A stretch of 64,000 bases of DNA from Adiantum capillus-veneris (GCA_014529385.2 CM043964.1:7287997-7351996), one strand, 5' to 3'; positions 10,401-20,368 are shown, counted from the first letter of the stretch. The notes: a model not told the origin generated them from the letters alone. Made by a program: numbers and translations.

Positions 10401-12753
10401 ACAACAAGTGGCAAAGCATGATCCATTGCAATGGGATGACAAGTGTGAAGAAGTGTTTCAAGAGGTGAAAGAGGTGTTAGGGGGGTTGTCAGCCATGCAG
10501 GCTCCTGATTGGGAGAAAGTTTTTTATGTAAATCCATCAGTAGGGGATGATGCCATTGGAGCCATGCTATTGCAAAAGGGGAAGGGCAGCCATTATATGA
10601 GGCCAGTGTATTGTGCAAGCCGAGTGAAGTTGGTAGCGGAGAGAAAGTTATCGGAAGTAGAGCTAGTGATGGCTAGTGTAATATTTGCTTGTCGACGATT
10701 TCGTCATTACTTGCTACCACGGCCTTTTGTTTTCTTGACGAGTTATGCCTTTTTGCCACAGTTAATTAATGGTATTAACATGTCAAATGTGGTGAAGAAA
10801 TGGGTAATTGAGCTGCAAGAGTTTGAGTTCTCTTTTCTAGTGGAAGATAGTACAAGGGCTACCCTAGCTGATTTGTTGACCTACAAGGAGAATCCCCTTA
10901 TTGTTAAAGAAGAGGTGGTGAGAAAGGTAGTTGAAGAAGTGCCACAGATCAGCAATGCACATGTGTTGTTCTTTGATGGTTCATACAGAAAGAGCCATGA
11001 TGCAGCTTCAGGGGGTATAGCACTTTATGATCCAGAGGGGAAGCTAGTATGCAAGAGAGGGTTCAAATTGGATGCTCATAGTAACAATGAGGCTGAATAT
11101 GCTACATTGGAAGCCGGATTACACATTTGTTTGAAGCATGGGGTTCGAAGGTTGAGCATAAAAGGTGATGCCTTGTTAGTGGTGAAGCAAGTGTTGGGTG
11201 TGTGGAAGAGCAAGAACACCTCATTGAAGGAAATGTGCTTCAGAATTAAAGGCCTGTTAAAAAAGTTTGAAGCATGGAGTATCAGACACATTGAACGTGC
11301 TCTAAATGGAGAGGCACATGAAGCAGCTCAAGGCATGATTGGGGAGCTATTTGTGTTGAGGACCACTTTACCTCTTTATCATGGCCGGGAAAGTTTGGCT
11401 CAAGAAGAGGAGTTTTTGCTAACAGGAATCATTCCAAAGGAGATTCAGAAGTCTAAGAAGTATGGCTTTGTGCGTAGAGCATACAGGTACAAATTGATTG
11501 GTGATGTCTTATACATGAAAGGGGCTGATCTCGTGTTGAGACGTGTACCTTGGCGGGAGGAGCTTTACAGAGTGTTGGAAGAGAATCACGAAGGCGCATG
11601 TGGTGGCCATTTTGCTCTAAAGATCACCTTGCATAAGATTTTGCAAGAGGGGTATGTATGGCCTAGTTTGCACAAGGATGTTCACCATTGGTGTAGGTCT
11701 TGCAATAGGTGTCAAGCATTTGGGAAGAGAGTGTTGAAGCCAGAGCTACGAAAAACCATTATGGCGTTTGATGTGTTTGAAAAGTGGGGGATTGATGCAA
11801 TAGGCTCGTTACCTATCACAAGCAGGGGCAAAAGCTATATTTTGACGGCAGTGGACTATCTTTCTAGATGGGCAGAGGCTACAGCAGTAAAACAGATCAC
11901 TGCAAAGGATGTGGCAAAATTTGTGTATGATGAAATATGTTGCAAGTTTGGGGTGCCATTAGAGCTACTTTCAGATAAGGGGCCAGGATTTAGAGCTAAA
12001 CTGCTAGACTTCTTATGCACAAAGATGAAGATTAGGCACCAGCATACCACTCCTTATTACCCGCAGTGTAATGGCTTGAATGAAAGATTCAATGGTGAGT
12101 TGGTACAGATTCTTTCGAAAGTGACAGAGCACCAAGGAAAGAATTGGGATTTGGAATTGCCTAGTGCATTATGGGCTTACCGTACTTCGGTGAAGACAGG
12201 TACAGGGTTTACTCCATTTCATTTGGTGTATGGAAAGGAAGCACTATTGCCTGTGGAGGTAGAGTTGCCTGCGGTCAAGATGTTAGAGAAGTTGCTTGGG
12301 CCGCCTAGTGATGCATTCAAAGAAAGGCTCTTGCAGCTACAAGAGGTCCAGTTGGATAGGATGAGCGCATTGGAACATTATGGGCAGATGCAGGATAAGG
12401 CTTTGGCAAAGATAAATGAAAAGGTCAAAAGTAAGGGTATTAAGAAACATGACTTGGTTTTGCGCTACAACAGTAAGCTGGACAGCACCTTCCAAAAGAA
12501 GTTTCAAATTAAGTGGGAAGGCCCTTTCAAGGTAGTAGAGTGTTTTCCAAATGGCACATATCAGCTGGCTAACCTGGATGGTGTTCTACATAAGTCAAGG
12601 GTAAATGGATTGCGTCTTAAATTGTATCATGCTAGATTGATGATGGTGGAGCAAGATGAACTGTCTGAAGAGCGAGTGATGTCTGTGAGGGATGAGGAGA
12701 CCTGTGATGCGGCGAGTCTCATATCTCTCTTTGCTGCTGCTGATCATAAATGA
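7402..12753 (+). CDS. Gag-Pol polyprotein of the Tat-like Ty3/gypsy element
   Basis: One open frame of 1783 codons from ATG 7402; upstream in-frame codons lack an ATG. Domain order: Retrotrans_gag (MAFSYPEFHGRSDKDVEEFL onward); CCHC zinc knuckle CYNCGELGHISPQC at about residues 289-302; basic then acidic linkers; aspartic protease with D-G-G-A (about 499) instead of D-S/T-G-A; reverse transcriptase with FMDD at 899-902; a degenerate first RNase H/tether region; a second, archaeal-type RNase H (FDGSYRKSHDA from about 1191, NNEAEYATLEAG, IKGDALLV); integrase with HHCC finger (from H1396) and D1465, D1525, E1561; then a GPF-type C-terminal module (WEGPFKV, NGTYQLA). No chromodomain is visible. 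All RT and integrase catalytic residues are present, so it may be autonomous. Known of the family: reverse-transcribes its RNA in particles and integrates the cDNA. Confidence 0.96.
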   Translation: MAFSYPEFHGRSDKDVEEFLEKMEVACISNQIHDPTQMLRLLQICLKSDARAWSKAFEEELRMADPPIRLSWDNLRHGLEVEFVKIEDPDKVWQEVQALVQKEGEPVDAYIRKFSLAWERMCKALAPQVPPPDMMKKDRFLAGLWENIRWRVELKKPRTYEDALEVARNKEWKLRKMSQLGVESLPMRSEFQPIESLQGRMSGVHHEPVVPVTTQVMPAVVTTAVQDDGLRQDMRQVVDLMKNLSLNMLGQVGNNRGRGRFANQPGGEERPRNGAGQSNSRFWRQTPTCYNCGELGHISPQCDKPPRMGGDMYPLPRQVLTRSNDYGIEIKGDEGTSGLTQEEKGKTKVLSVVTLEKASKLEDTLVMPIGKRTTEEKEGRSAPGPSKKKGKSHEGEDVKAKRKRRARRKFHVSDFPLGDGQLSYDLKEDLTSRKADVTFGQLIEMVPKLKRQWKRMVNPIEKEPERGSVKVLAMDELPDICPIVDVWHKRKNLGQGYVDGGAQICVITHSCVEKMGLTVAGVSGFRIRLANHQKVKCLGVVKSLEVEAYDAKAVVDFHVMPAGLGAYPIILGRPWLRAVGAVQDWRHGTISLYGKTGTKKLYNMDTRKRLEELYEDEDESSDEDSSTVTDEDSDSTTSSDEDADVAFLLMDKEIQECGLVAFANEVEDESEGPYEVIEGLMQTKVELSKKQELMTQMISGDLSAMEKDIYLHMLASFPDLFITSYEEIRGFKGEEMHIELNEGAKPVRQRLRRMGQEQMEALRVEVDKLLKAGFIVPVETTEWVSPVVVSPKKDGKWRICVDFKPLNAATKKNPYPLPFIDQILDSVAGYERYSVCDGFSGYFQLKIALKDRTKTTFITPWGCYCYTVLPFGLSNGPSFYQERANWVLEPFIGSCVKAFMDDFCVYSSRAEHHEKLQMVLARYDECGGQLNPKKCHLAQPRVKLLGHMVSENGIEADPDKVKSIILLPSPMSTKQLATFIHKVKYMARFIPLSSQLLYPLQQVAKHDPLQWDDKCEEVFQEVKEVLGGLSAMQAPDWEKVFYVNPSVGDDAIGAMLLQKGKGSHYMRPVYCASRVKLVAERKLSEVELVMASVIFACRRFRHYLLPRPFVFLTSYAFLPQLINGINMSNVVKKWVIELQEFEFSFLVEDSTRATLADLLTYKENPLIVKEEVVRKVVEEVPQISNAHVLFFDGSYRKSHDAASGGIALYDPEGKLVCKRGFKLDAHSNNEAEYATLEAGLHICLKHGVRRLSIKGDALLVVKQVLGVWKSKNTSLKEMCFRIKGLLKKFEAWSIRHIERALNGEAHEAAQGMIGELFVLRTTLPLYHGRESLAQEEEFLLTGIIPKEIQKSKKYGFVRRAYRYKLIGDVLYMKGADLVLRRVPWREELYRVLEENHEGACGGHFALKITLHKILQEGYVWPSLHKDVHHWCRSCNRCQAFGKRVLKPELRKTIMAFDVFEKWGIDAIGSLPITSRGKSYILTAVDYLSRWAEATAVKQITAKDVAKFVYDEICCKFGVPLELLSDKGPGFRAKLLDFLCTKMKIRHQHTTPYYPQCNGLNERFNGELVQILSKVTEHQGKNWDLELPSALWAYRTSVKTGTGFTPFHLVYGKEALLPVEVELPAVKMLEKLLGPPSDAFKERLLQLQEVQLDRMSALEHYGQMQDKALAKINEKVKSKGIKKHDLVLRYNSKLDSTFQKKFQIKWEGPFKVVECFPNGTYQLANLDGVLHKSRVNGLRLKLYHARLMMVEQDELSEERVMSVRDEETCDAASLISLFAAADHK

Positions 12754-12781
12754 TCTAGCAGGCTAGGGGGTGGGCAAATTA

Positions 12782-13912
12782 TGTCAGGAGTTTTTTGGAG
12801 CAAGGGATTGCGCATATGTACATACCCATGCATGGTGCATCAAATAAAGGATTTCCCATTTTCCAGAGCCAGGTGGTTACGTGGGGCCCACATGTGTACA
12901 GGTAGGACACCATGTACATAGTGCATCGATTTTCATCGTTACTAGTACCATTGTGTTTTTCTACAATAAGGAGGAGTTGGTAGCGCGTAAAACTTCTCGA
13001 GGAAGCTATCCGCGGGCCGACGACGTGAGGTCAGCAGGTGCGTCAGATGGCATCTAGTGGCGTCAGGAGGGCGAACGGGGTCAATACTTGCACACAGATG
13101 AGGACGGACACAACGTGGGTGTTTGCTTGTGAGAATTATGCAGGAAGGTCATCATGAGGACCTTTTTTTGGGGCCACTTCACGTGGTGGCGAGATGCATT
13201 ATTGGAAAAAAGCTGAGTGCCAGGTGTGCGGATGACGCAAAAAGGTGACAACTATGCACTGCGAGGTCAGTTTTTGGCCTGTTCGGGGTCCGTTTGAGGT
13301 CATCTAAAAGGCCAAGGGTGCCCAACTAAAAAATCTAAGTGTGGGAACTGAAAAAACTGAGAGAAGACCAGAAAAAACGTGGAGAAGAGAGGAGGAACAG
13401 CCGCAGGTGTGTTTTTTGCCCATTTTGGAGCCTGTTTTGGCCGTAAACTGCTCATCCGAGGTCGGATTTGAGCACTTTGACATTGTAGACTGGGGTTTTG
13501 GGCCGTTCCGGACGCGATGGCGCTGTCCATTTTGCCAAATTCCTCACTCTTTTCCTGCTGTTTTTCTGTGTAAGTTCCTCCTATGAGCGAAGTTTCTGCT
13601 CCAGTTTGTGATTGTATCTGGCTTCTTTCACCCATAGTGTGTGAGCTATTTGCCCCATTGGTGTTGGCCCAAGCTCAATTGTATCTAAACATCAGAAATT
13701 CTCCTCTTTTGAGCTGAGTTTTTTGGGTGTGTGTGTGTGTGTGTGTCTGTGTGGTGGATAGTCTCTCTCCTCTCACTCCAGAGGTGTGTTCCTTGTCTCG
13801 GCCAGGTGTGTTGTCTAAGCCGAGTGGTGCCCCATAGTGTGTGTGTGTATCTTCCCAAGAGTGTGTGTCGGGTCGTTATAGAGGCGCTGTGTGTGTTTTC
13901 ATCCCGCCCACA
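12782..13912 (+). repeat. 3' LTR of the Tat-like gypsy element
   Basis: 1131 bp, nearly identical to 5196-6328. It starts TGTCAGGAG immediately after AAATTA following the purine-rich tract, and ends CCGCCCACA before GCGTC, the right copy of the putative GCGT duplication. Confidence 0.95.
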
Positions 13913-14333
13913 GCGTCAAGCCTTGCACTTGCAACTCGCGGTGTTTTGTGAGGTTCGTATGAATGACCTCTTGGTTGGCCACTATTTCAAAATAGCATGA
14001 GCACAAAGGTTACAAAAAAAATGAGCTCTCTATTTGCAAAGGCCGACACAGCGCAGATGGAGGATGACTGGCACTTGCAGTAGGCTAAGGAGGCGGAATT
14101 TGGAAGCGCTATAGTGTTGATGGTTGCAAGCACTATTGTTTATGGCCTTCTTCAATCTGATTCTCACCAAGCCTTGCTCACCTCAAGGCGGCACCCTCTC
14201 CAATGCTCTTGACAGCTCTGTAGCACCACCCTTAAAGCTGGCGCCTCCTTTGTAAAGCTCCCACAGCACCCCATGGCCTTTGATCTATTCCCGTAAAGAT
14301 TTTTTGAGTCGCCGGGCAGGCTCTGATACCACA
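13913..14333 (-). other. Interior of the small LTR element, right piece, with iMet primer-binding site
   Basis: No gene recognised. On the minus strand, TGGTATCAGAGCC (complement of 14319-14331) follows the LTR end by two bases and matches the initiator-Met primer-binding site widely used by plant LTR elements. This fixes the element's orientation as minus. Confidence 0.75.
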
Positions 14334-14601
14334 TGTTGAGACCACCTATGGTGGGTGCCACTAAGAAGGGAACATGGTGAGAGGAGTTCTGCAGAATGAG
14401 AGCGAGATGGAGGAGAGAGGAGAGACTCGATACAACAGAATCACAACAACGCTATGATTGATAATAATTTGTGTATAAACACCTTACGTTATAAATAGCA
14501 AAAATTTTCCATGCATAACTTCACTTGCAACTAAAGCTGACCTGCATGCTATAAACGGAGTTTCCCACAAGCTAGACGCACAAGGGCTTGCATACCAAAC
14601 A
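14334..14601 (-). repeat. 5' LTR of the small LTR element
   Basis: 268 bp with TG..CA ends on the minus strand (TGTTTGG..TCTCAACA). Its outer boundary at 14601/14602 joins the gag frame of the older gypsy (PPPSWASF reading up to the junction). Confidence 0.8.
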
Positions 14602-15113
14602 ACTCGAAATGAAGCCCAAGATGGAGGAGGGGCATCTATTGGAAATGTCATCCACCACTTACAGGCCTTACCTTTAAGATATAGACTTGTTTCCACATCC
14701 TTCTTTATATCCGGGGTGTGTCTCAATCTATGAATATCACTCCATTTGTGTAAGAATGTATTGATCGCATCCTTGTTGCGATCACTCTCTTCCCCGTGAA
14801 ACTCAAGAATGGTGATATTCTTAAGTAATGCATTGCTACCTCCTGCATCTTCTACAACACTTGTCTCTTGGGCTCCTTGAGTCGTGCGAGCTTGGTTCCC
14901 TTGAACATTGCCACTTGTGGCTCCTTTAGTCATCTGTGAATTCATAAATTTGGCAAGTAACTCTGTAAGATTGGTAACATTTGCATTGAGTGCAGAGAGG
15001 TTTCTTTTAAGTACACTTTAGTGATGTTCCAAAGTCTTGAAAGCAACCATATCTACAAGGCCATGATCTCCTAGATCATCATCATCATGCGTATTAGTGT
15101 CAGTCGTACCCAT
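14602..15113 (-). pseudogene. N-terminal gag of the older minus-strand gypsy
   Basis: From ATG at 15113 the minus strand reads MGTTDTNTHDDDDLGDHG with an in-frame TAA about 36 codons in, then ANVTNLTELLAKFMNSQ, ITILEFHGEE, AINTFLHKWSDIHRL and CKWWMTFPIDAPPPSWASF. This is the typical start of a plant Ty3/gypsy capsid domain. The frame is cut at 14602 by the small LTR element. The next recognisable gag segment (NEEDKNWLAWDACRM) lies at about 4230-4290, so the two pieces were one gene with a few codons lost at the junctions. Confidence 0.85.
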
Positions 15114-15563
15114 GGTGCCCTGATTTTGCTCTACGTGCTCAAAATCAAATGTGTGTATAGGTGGGATTTTTCCTCATTGGCCATGGTAAACACACACTAA
15201 TGCAAAAAGAGATTAAAAAAATGAAACCTTGTACCTTGTGAAATTGAAGTCTTTGTGTTTTGTATGCTCCACGATATTTGTTGCATGCGAACCTCGCCTT
15301 GCAAGAATTTGAGCGCTTCACTTGTCGTTTGTTGTAAGAGCACCTTTTCTGATTCCTCACAAAAACCCGGCGTTTTTGTGAAGGCTTTTGTTCACTTTGA
15401 AGCTACCTCCTTGAGGAAAAAAGAATTTTTGGAGGAAAACTTGCCTTCCTCTAAGAAGTGAAAAGGAAGGGTGAAGCTACTTCCTTGAAGTTTGAAGCTT
15501 TACCTTTCCTTCTAGTTTTCCTTTCAACACAAGTATGCTATCTTTTCTTGTTATACACAAAAA
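15114..15563. other. Probable leader/5' end of the older gypsy, undefined
   Basis: Lies upstream of the minus-strand gag start, so it should include the leader and 5' LTR of that element. I could not define LTR borders or a primer-binding site. No gene supported. Confidence 0.35.
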
Positions 15564-16075
15564 GGGTCAATAGCTTGATGGTAAAGTGTTGGCCTCTTAC
15601 CCTCATGGGGTGGGTTCAATCCTCCTTCTTGCAAGGGTTAAGTGGGCCTTCCTACGCGCACAGCCAACAGTGCCAACGGAAGCCTTCGAAGCCTATTGCC
15701 ATCGAGTTTGCCTTGGTGGTCCACCTTAAACGTTCGTTGTGGATGGCGTAGATGGGCAGTCTCTGTCTACGGAGCGTGGGGGAGAAGAAGAACGTCGCAC
15801 CCACATGCAACCTGCCTTTTACCTCCTTTCAAAAATAGCTCGAATACAGGTGAAAGGGTGGTGGTAATATGTGTGCTAGTCTCCACCCAACCGTGCTATC
15901 TTATAGCCTCCCTCTAGCGTACACACTGCGGCCTTGGCCATAGAGAAGCAGAAGGTCGCACGCACATGAAACCCGTTTTTTGCCTCCTCCCAAAAATAGC
16001 TCAGCGGATACCAATTAAAGGGTGGTGCTAATGCTGCTATCTTATAGCCTCTCTCTAGCGTACACACTGTCCGGT
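15564..16075 (+). mobile_element. SINE-like repeat with tRNA-derived head
   Basis: At 15564-15635 a tRNA-like block has an A-box-like TAGCTTGATGGTA (15571) and a B box GGGTTCAATCC (15612-15622) with about 30 bases between them. D and T arms pair partially and the anticodon stem does not, so this is a derived promoter and not a working tRNA gene. Downstream, a segment of about 120-130 bp occurs twice in tandem (15796-15927 and 15955-16071). Both copies contain CAAAAATAGCTC, AAAGGGTGGT and CTATCTTATAGCCTC..CTCTAGCGTACACACTG. This fits a tRNA-derived SINE with a duplicated tail; element borders are uncertain. Confidence 0.5.
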
Positions 16076-16099
16076 CGGAGTGTTGGTGGCCTTGCCCAT

Positions 16100-16833
16100 A
16101 GGACCCATGTCCTTACACATACACTTGGTATGCATATTGTGAATGATGAAGCAAAGCGTCATGTATTTCCTCTTCCACTCAAAGGAGAATCTCGTGAGTG
16201 GTTTGAAGGTTTAGAGGAAGACAAAAAGAAAACATGGGAGCAGGTGAAGCAAACAATTTTTGACAGGTTTGGAAAGAAGATAACCGCAATAGAAGCAACG
16301 ACAAAATTGAGATGTTTGTAGCAAGATGTTCATGCTAACTCTAAAGAGTTTTTGCAACACTTCAAAAGACTTTGGGTGCAATTAGAGGCGGCATCCCAAG
16401 TACCTCCAGGGGATTTCTTTAAAGTGCATTAGTTTATGGACTGTCTCCATCCAAGTGTAAGGGAGAAGTTCAATCAAGAGAACCCTGCTACGTTTGAAAG
16501 AGATGTGAAAATTGCCGACTCCAAGAGCAAGAAGATCAAGAGAAGGTGGGAGCAAGGCATGATACATGCTGAGGTAGTTGTGGTGCAACCAATGGTCCCT
16601 GTGGTAGTGGATAATAGAGTGGAGCGAGTGCTTCATGGTAGGAATCCTGTTATGGCCTGGGTTTTGCATGATCTTGCTGTTCAGTTGCAAGAATTAAGAA
16701 TTAACATAATGAATGGAAACCAAAGAGAAGAGTGGCCAGCCGGGAGAGGTAGGGGACTGAGGTTACAAGGTAGATGCTACAATTGATGAAGAGGGTCACT
16801 ACGACCCTGATTGTTCTGAACCACCAAGAGAGA
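16100..16833 (+). pseudogene. Ty3/gypsy gag fragment ending in a frameshifted zinc knuckle
   Basis: Reads FPLPLKGESREWFEGLEED and TWEQVKQTIFDRFGKK, then EFLQHFKRLWVQLEAA, the standard Retrotrans_gag pattern. In-frame stops fall at about 16319 and 16430. The frame ends at 16786, where the first half of a knuckle (GRCYN) is followed by a one-base deletion; the shifted frame then reads DEEGHYDPDC, completing CX2CX4HX4C. The fragment is cut at 16833 by the copia LTR. It belongs to neither the Tat-like element nor the minus-strand gypsy by sequence. Confidence 0.82.
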
Positions 16834-16978
16834 TGTTGGAGCTATATATGGCTCACTCTACTCTACTTGCTCTCACCTATATATATTTGTATCTTGTCCT
16901 CAATATGAATCAGTCTTTCGGAGCGTACATAGTGTGTCTCTTGTCTCGTCTCTCTCTTTTTCTCTCTACATATCAACA
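16834..16978 (+). repeat. 5' LTR of a Ty1/copia element
   Basis: 145 bp starting TGTTGGAGC and ending ATATCAACA, typical copia termini. It is immediately followed by TGGTATCAGAG (16979-16989), the initiator-Met primer-binding site. It contains TATATATTTG and a CT-rich 3' part. No matching 3' LTR was found because the element is truncated on the right. Confidence 0.85.
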
Positions 16979-17759
16979 TGGTATCAGAGAGGTAACGATC
17001 ACGCGCTGATTCAATTCATGATGAAAAAACAGTATGTGTATGTGATTCGCATGTAAGATTCATAATTGCTATAAATTTTCATTTTGAGCATTGATTCTTG
17101 TTAACTGTGGTTGTTTGTGTTAAGAAGAATATGATTAGTGTTTTGTGTGGTGTTTATTGATAATCAATCTAATGAATCGTTGATTACATTTTTCTTGTTG
17201 ATTTGTTTTTTGACACCTTGATCTTCATCTCAATGTTTGGGGATCTTTTGCTCAAAATTTGGAGAAATGGGAAAAGCGCCATGTAGCATAGCGTACATGG
17301 GCTGTTTATCCAAATCTTGTTTGTCTCCTTGAGATCTTTGATTTGAGTTCTAAGTTTGCGTCGATCGGAGTTTGCAACAGATAGTTACGCTGTTTTTACT
17401 GCAATTGAGCTTGATGTAGCTTTCATCCTCGTGCATCTTTGTGAAGCGTCCACGATCGTTCTTATAATTTTGGCGTCAACTTTTTCGAGCAAAATTAGCT
17501 TTTTGCTATTCATATTGTGGCCGTCAATCTTGCGTTTCACGCCACTCTATTTTGAGGCGCTTTTATTATTAACGTCTCCTTTTCTCTACTTTTTTGGGTA
17601 ACGTCTCTTACATCTTTGAATGTTCATTGAGCATCCTTCTTGCATTTTTTGTTTAGAGGACGCAGTCGTCATATTTCTCTCATTCTCAATTACGGCCTTC
17701 ACCATATATGGGTGTGCAGATTCTGTGATCTTATCTGATATGTCTTCTCGCAACAAGAT
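16979..17759 (+). promoter_or_regulatory. Primer-binding site and leader of the copia element
   Basis: The primer-binding site occupies 16979-16989. The remaining leader is AT-rich and I see no conserved coding sequence in it. Confidence 0.65.
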
Positions 17760-19681
17760 ATGGCTATGGCTATTCTCGTCAACGCCTTTCCTTCTGGCCA
17801 GTGTTTTGTTCCTCCTTTCCAAGGCCAAGGATTTCCAGGTTGGAAAGCAAAGATGTTAATTCTTGAAGGCGATGAACTCTCTGATGTTGTCCTTGGAAAT
17901 CATGTTTGTCCGCTTCAGCCTGTTGATACGAATCATGATAACGTGCTTATCACTGAAGGACCTATATTTGAAGATTGGAATGTTACCTAAACGAATTGGC
18001 AATGACGTGATAAAGCAGCTCGTCGGTATATTCTTTCTGCTCTTGCTGATTCTCTTTTGCTTGATATGTATGAACTGTCTACTTCCCACGATGTATGGAA
18101 GTACCTTATTGCAAACTTTCAGAAGAAATGTGTTACAGAAATACTCTATTTGAGAGGGTTGCTTAACAAGTTACAATATGAAGTTGGTACTGCCATGACG
18201 GGACATATTGAATCTTTCAAATCTATTATTAATCAACTTGCTGTTGCCGATGATCCTGTTCCACAAAAACAATTGATTACACTTCTTCTTGATACGGTGT
18301 AGGACTCCTCTTATGATAACATTGTTACTATTCTCTCCAATAAAGATGGTATGGATTTTGACCAAGCCTGCATGTCCTTATTGAATACTCTCAACATCAA
18401 GAATGTCGTAATGTTGGTCATGATACAACTGTGATTTCACAAGAGGAGACTGAGTCACAAAAGATTGATCGTGCTTTTTATGCTCGAAGGCGTCCATTCC
18501 AACAAGGAAACTGCAGAGGTGGCTATTGCGGTAATGTTTTTTCTCGTCTCAAATTTCCCAATAAGCAATGTTCTTACTGCAGCAAAAATGGCCATACTGA
18601 AGATGATTGTTGTGCAGTCAATATGATGAAGAATACAATATTACCACAAAACAACCATGTTTATCTAGAGACTCTTCTTCTCCTTCTTGTGAATATTGTG
18701 GACGATCTGATTATCCCACTCATATGTGCTATAAGTGTCAATTTGACAAGGATTCTACTAGAGCATATTCTACTGAACATTGAAACAATATTGTACTAGA
18801 AACAAGCTATGTCCTATGCTCAGTTGCTCCAGACATAATACTTCATGTACGTGATGGTGTCGATTCTGGTGCTACAGGAAATATGACATATCAGTCTAAG
18901 TGGCTCAATAACTATCATCCACTACCAGTTCAACGTGTTGTTTATCTTGCTGATGATATGACTTGTCAAGTAAAGGGTATTGGAGACTTATATCTTGGTA
19001 CCTTATCTTCCTCTACTCAAATTTTGCGAGGAGTATTACATGTAGTACCAGATCTTCAACGTAATCTTCTTTCAGCTGCTAGACTTGTTGATCCTGGTCT
19101 GTTTGTTGAATTTGGTAATATCAAATGCCGAATTGAGAAATATGGAAAAACTATAGCCAATGCTCCTTGAAACGGTAATTTGTTTGAACTCTCTCTCAAC
19201 AATGCTGTAGAAACTGTTGTCACTGCTCCAGGAGATCATGATTGCAAAGTATGGCATCACCGTTTTGTTCATGCTGATTTCTCAAAACTCCTTGATCTTC
19301 AGCCTCGTGATCTTGTTCATGAAATGGATCTTAAAGCCCATCCCCATATGGGAATTTGTGAGTTTTGTGCTCTTGGGAAACATTCTCGTAAACCCTTTCT
19401 CTTTCAAATACAACTCATTCTCATGACATATTGAATCTTGTTCATACTGATATATGTGGACCTCTACCTTCTTGGAGATCACAATATTGCTACTTCATTA
19501 CTTTCATTGATGATTTCTCACGTTATACGACGGTATTTCTACTTAGACAAAAATCAGAGGCCTTATCTGTTTTCAAACAATTCCATAGGCTGCAGAATTT
19601 CAAACAGGTCGTCGCCTTAAGAAGCTTCGTAGTGACAATGGAGGCCAATATGTTTCTCGAGAGTTTGTGAGTTATTATACT
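17760..19681 (+). pseudogene. Ty1/copia gag, protease and integrase start
   Basis: ATG 17760 opens a gag-like segment (AFPSGQCFVPPFQGQGFPGW). The capsid continues in other frames (SHDVWKYLIANFQ, LRGLLNKLQYEVG), followed by a CCHC knuckle (CSYCSKNGHTEDDC, about 18570) and a protease with DSGATGNM (about 18865). The pre-integrase HHCC region reads WHHRFVHADF and CEFCALGKHSRKPF. Integrase reads HTDICGPLP and FITFIDDFSRYT, then an out-of-frame SDNGGQYVSRE (about 19630-19665). Multiple stops and shifts make it inactive. It is interrupted after FVSYY by another LTR element and resumes at 23652. Confidence 0.9.
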
Positions 19682-20120
19682 TGTTAGAGATAGACCTTAG
19701 GAGGATTACTTTTGACAAAGGTGTGAACCGTAGTCTATTTTAAGTAACTTTTGGAATCTTGGAAGTTAGGGTCGTTTTCTCTCTTTCATGTGAGAATGAA
19801 AGCCATTCAGCTATGTAGCGTGATGGGATGGGCGGATTTTCTGTGTAATGGTGGATTTCTAGCTGTTAGATGCAGTATGTCAGATGCAGCAGTTTGTCGA
19901 ATGCAGAATTCAGATTAGTTGTCATATTTTTGTTTCATTCTCTCTGTGTATTCCATGTTCAGAGTACAATAAAAGTGCAAAAATGTTCAGTTCGAAGTGT
20001 GTCTATTGTTGAAATGATGCGTGTGCAGTAGGTTGAATTTGTATGGTTGTCATAGTGAAATGTCAGACGAGTTGTCAGAATTTGTGTACAAAACTACTCG
20101 GCTAAACAAACCATTAAACA
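19682..20120 (+). repeat. 5' LTR of the non-autonomous element
   Basis: 439 bp, carrying AGAGTACAATAAAAGTGCAA and a T-rich stretch. Similar to 23294-23646 except for an internal block of about 86 bp and scattered substitutions, so this insertion is clearly older than the Tat-like one. Confidence 0.85.
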
Positions 20121-20368
20121 CTAGCGATCACGGTGCTTATGAATCATCTTCATGGTCGAATTTACTCTCTCTTGTGAGATTGAAGAGTGCCAAGAAGATT
20201 ACCGAGTAGCAGTTATGATGACAGTTACAAGAAGGCAAACAGTTTGCAAAGCAGAACGAGGAAGATGATCAGAATACAAGAAGAAATCAGAATTGCAGAA
20301 ATGGAATCTGATTTGCAACCACAAGAAGGTAACATTTTATCACAAGGTTTTTGAGAAGAATCAAAGTA

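Larger units (their letters stand above)
5196..13912 (+). mobile_element. Young full-length Tat-like Ty3/gypsy retrotransposon
   Basis: Complete 8.7-kb element: 5' LTR 5196-6328, about 1.07-kb leader, one uninterrupted gag-pol frame (7402-12753), purine-rich tract (AGGGGGTGGG near 12763), 3' LTR 12782-13912. LTRs begin TGTCAGGAG and end CCCGCCCACA. By eye they differ at five single positions plus one GT unit in a microsatellite, so the insertion is recent. The flanks share GCGT (5192-5195 and 13913-13916), a likely 4-bp target-site duplication (a fifth base does not match). It interrupts a smaller LTR element, which itself sits in an older gypsy gag. Tat-like placement rests on the additional RNase H domain. 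Confidence 0.95.
4291..14601 (-). mobile_element. Small non-autonomous LTR element, split by a nested gypsy
   Basis: Two related terminal repeats (4291-4502 and 14334-14601) lie in direct orientation. Read on the minus strand the 5' LTR starts TGTTTGGTATGC and ends GGTCTCAACA. It is followed by TG and a primer-binding site TGGTATCAGAGCC (14319-14331 on the complement). Next to the other LTR lies a polypurine tract (CCCCCCC on the plus strand, 4504-4511). Without the nested Tat-like element, only about 1.1 kb of interior remains (4512-5195 and 13913-14318), with no RT or integrase, so this is a non-autonomous (TRIM/LARD-like) or deleted element. It sits inside the gag of the older minus-strand gypsy. 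The left LTR lacks about 55 bp of its outer end. Confidence 0.78.

Noticed and set aside
15564-15635. Functional tRNA gene
   Set aside because: A and B boxes are present but anticodon and acceptor stems do not pair well; better explained as a SINE head.
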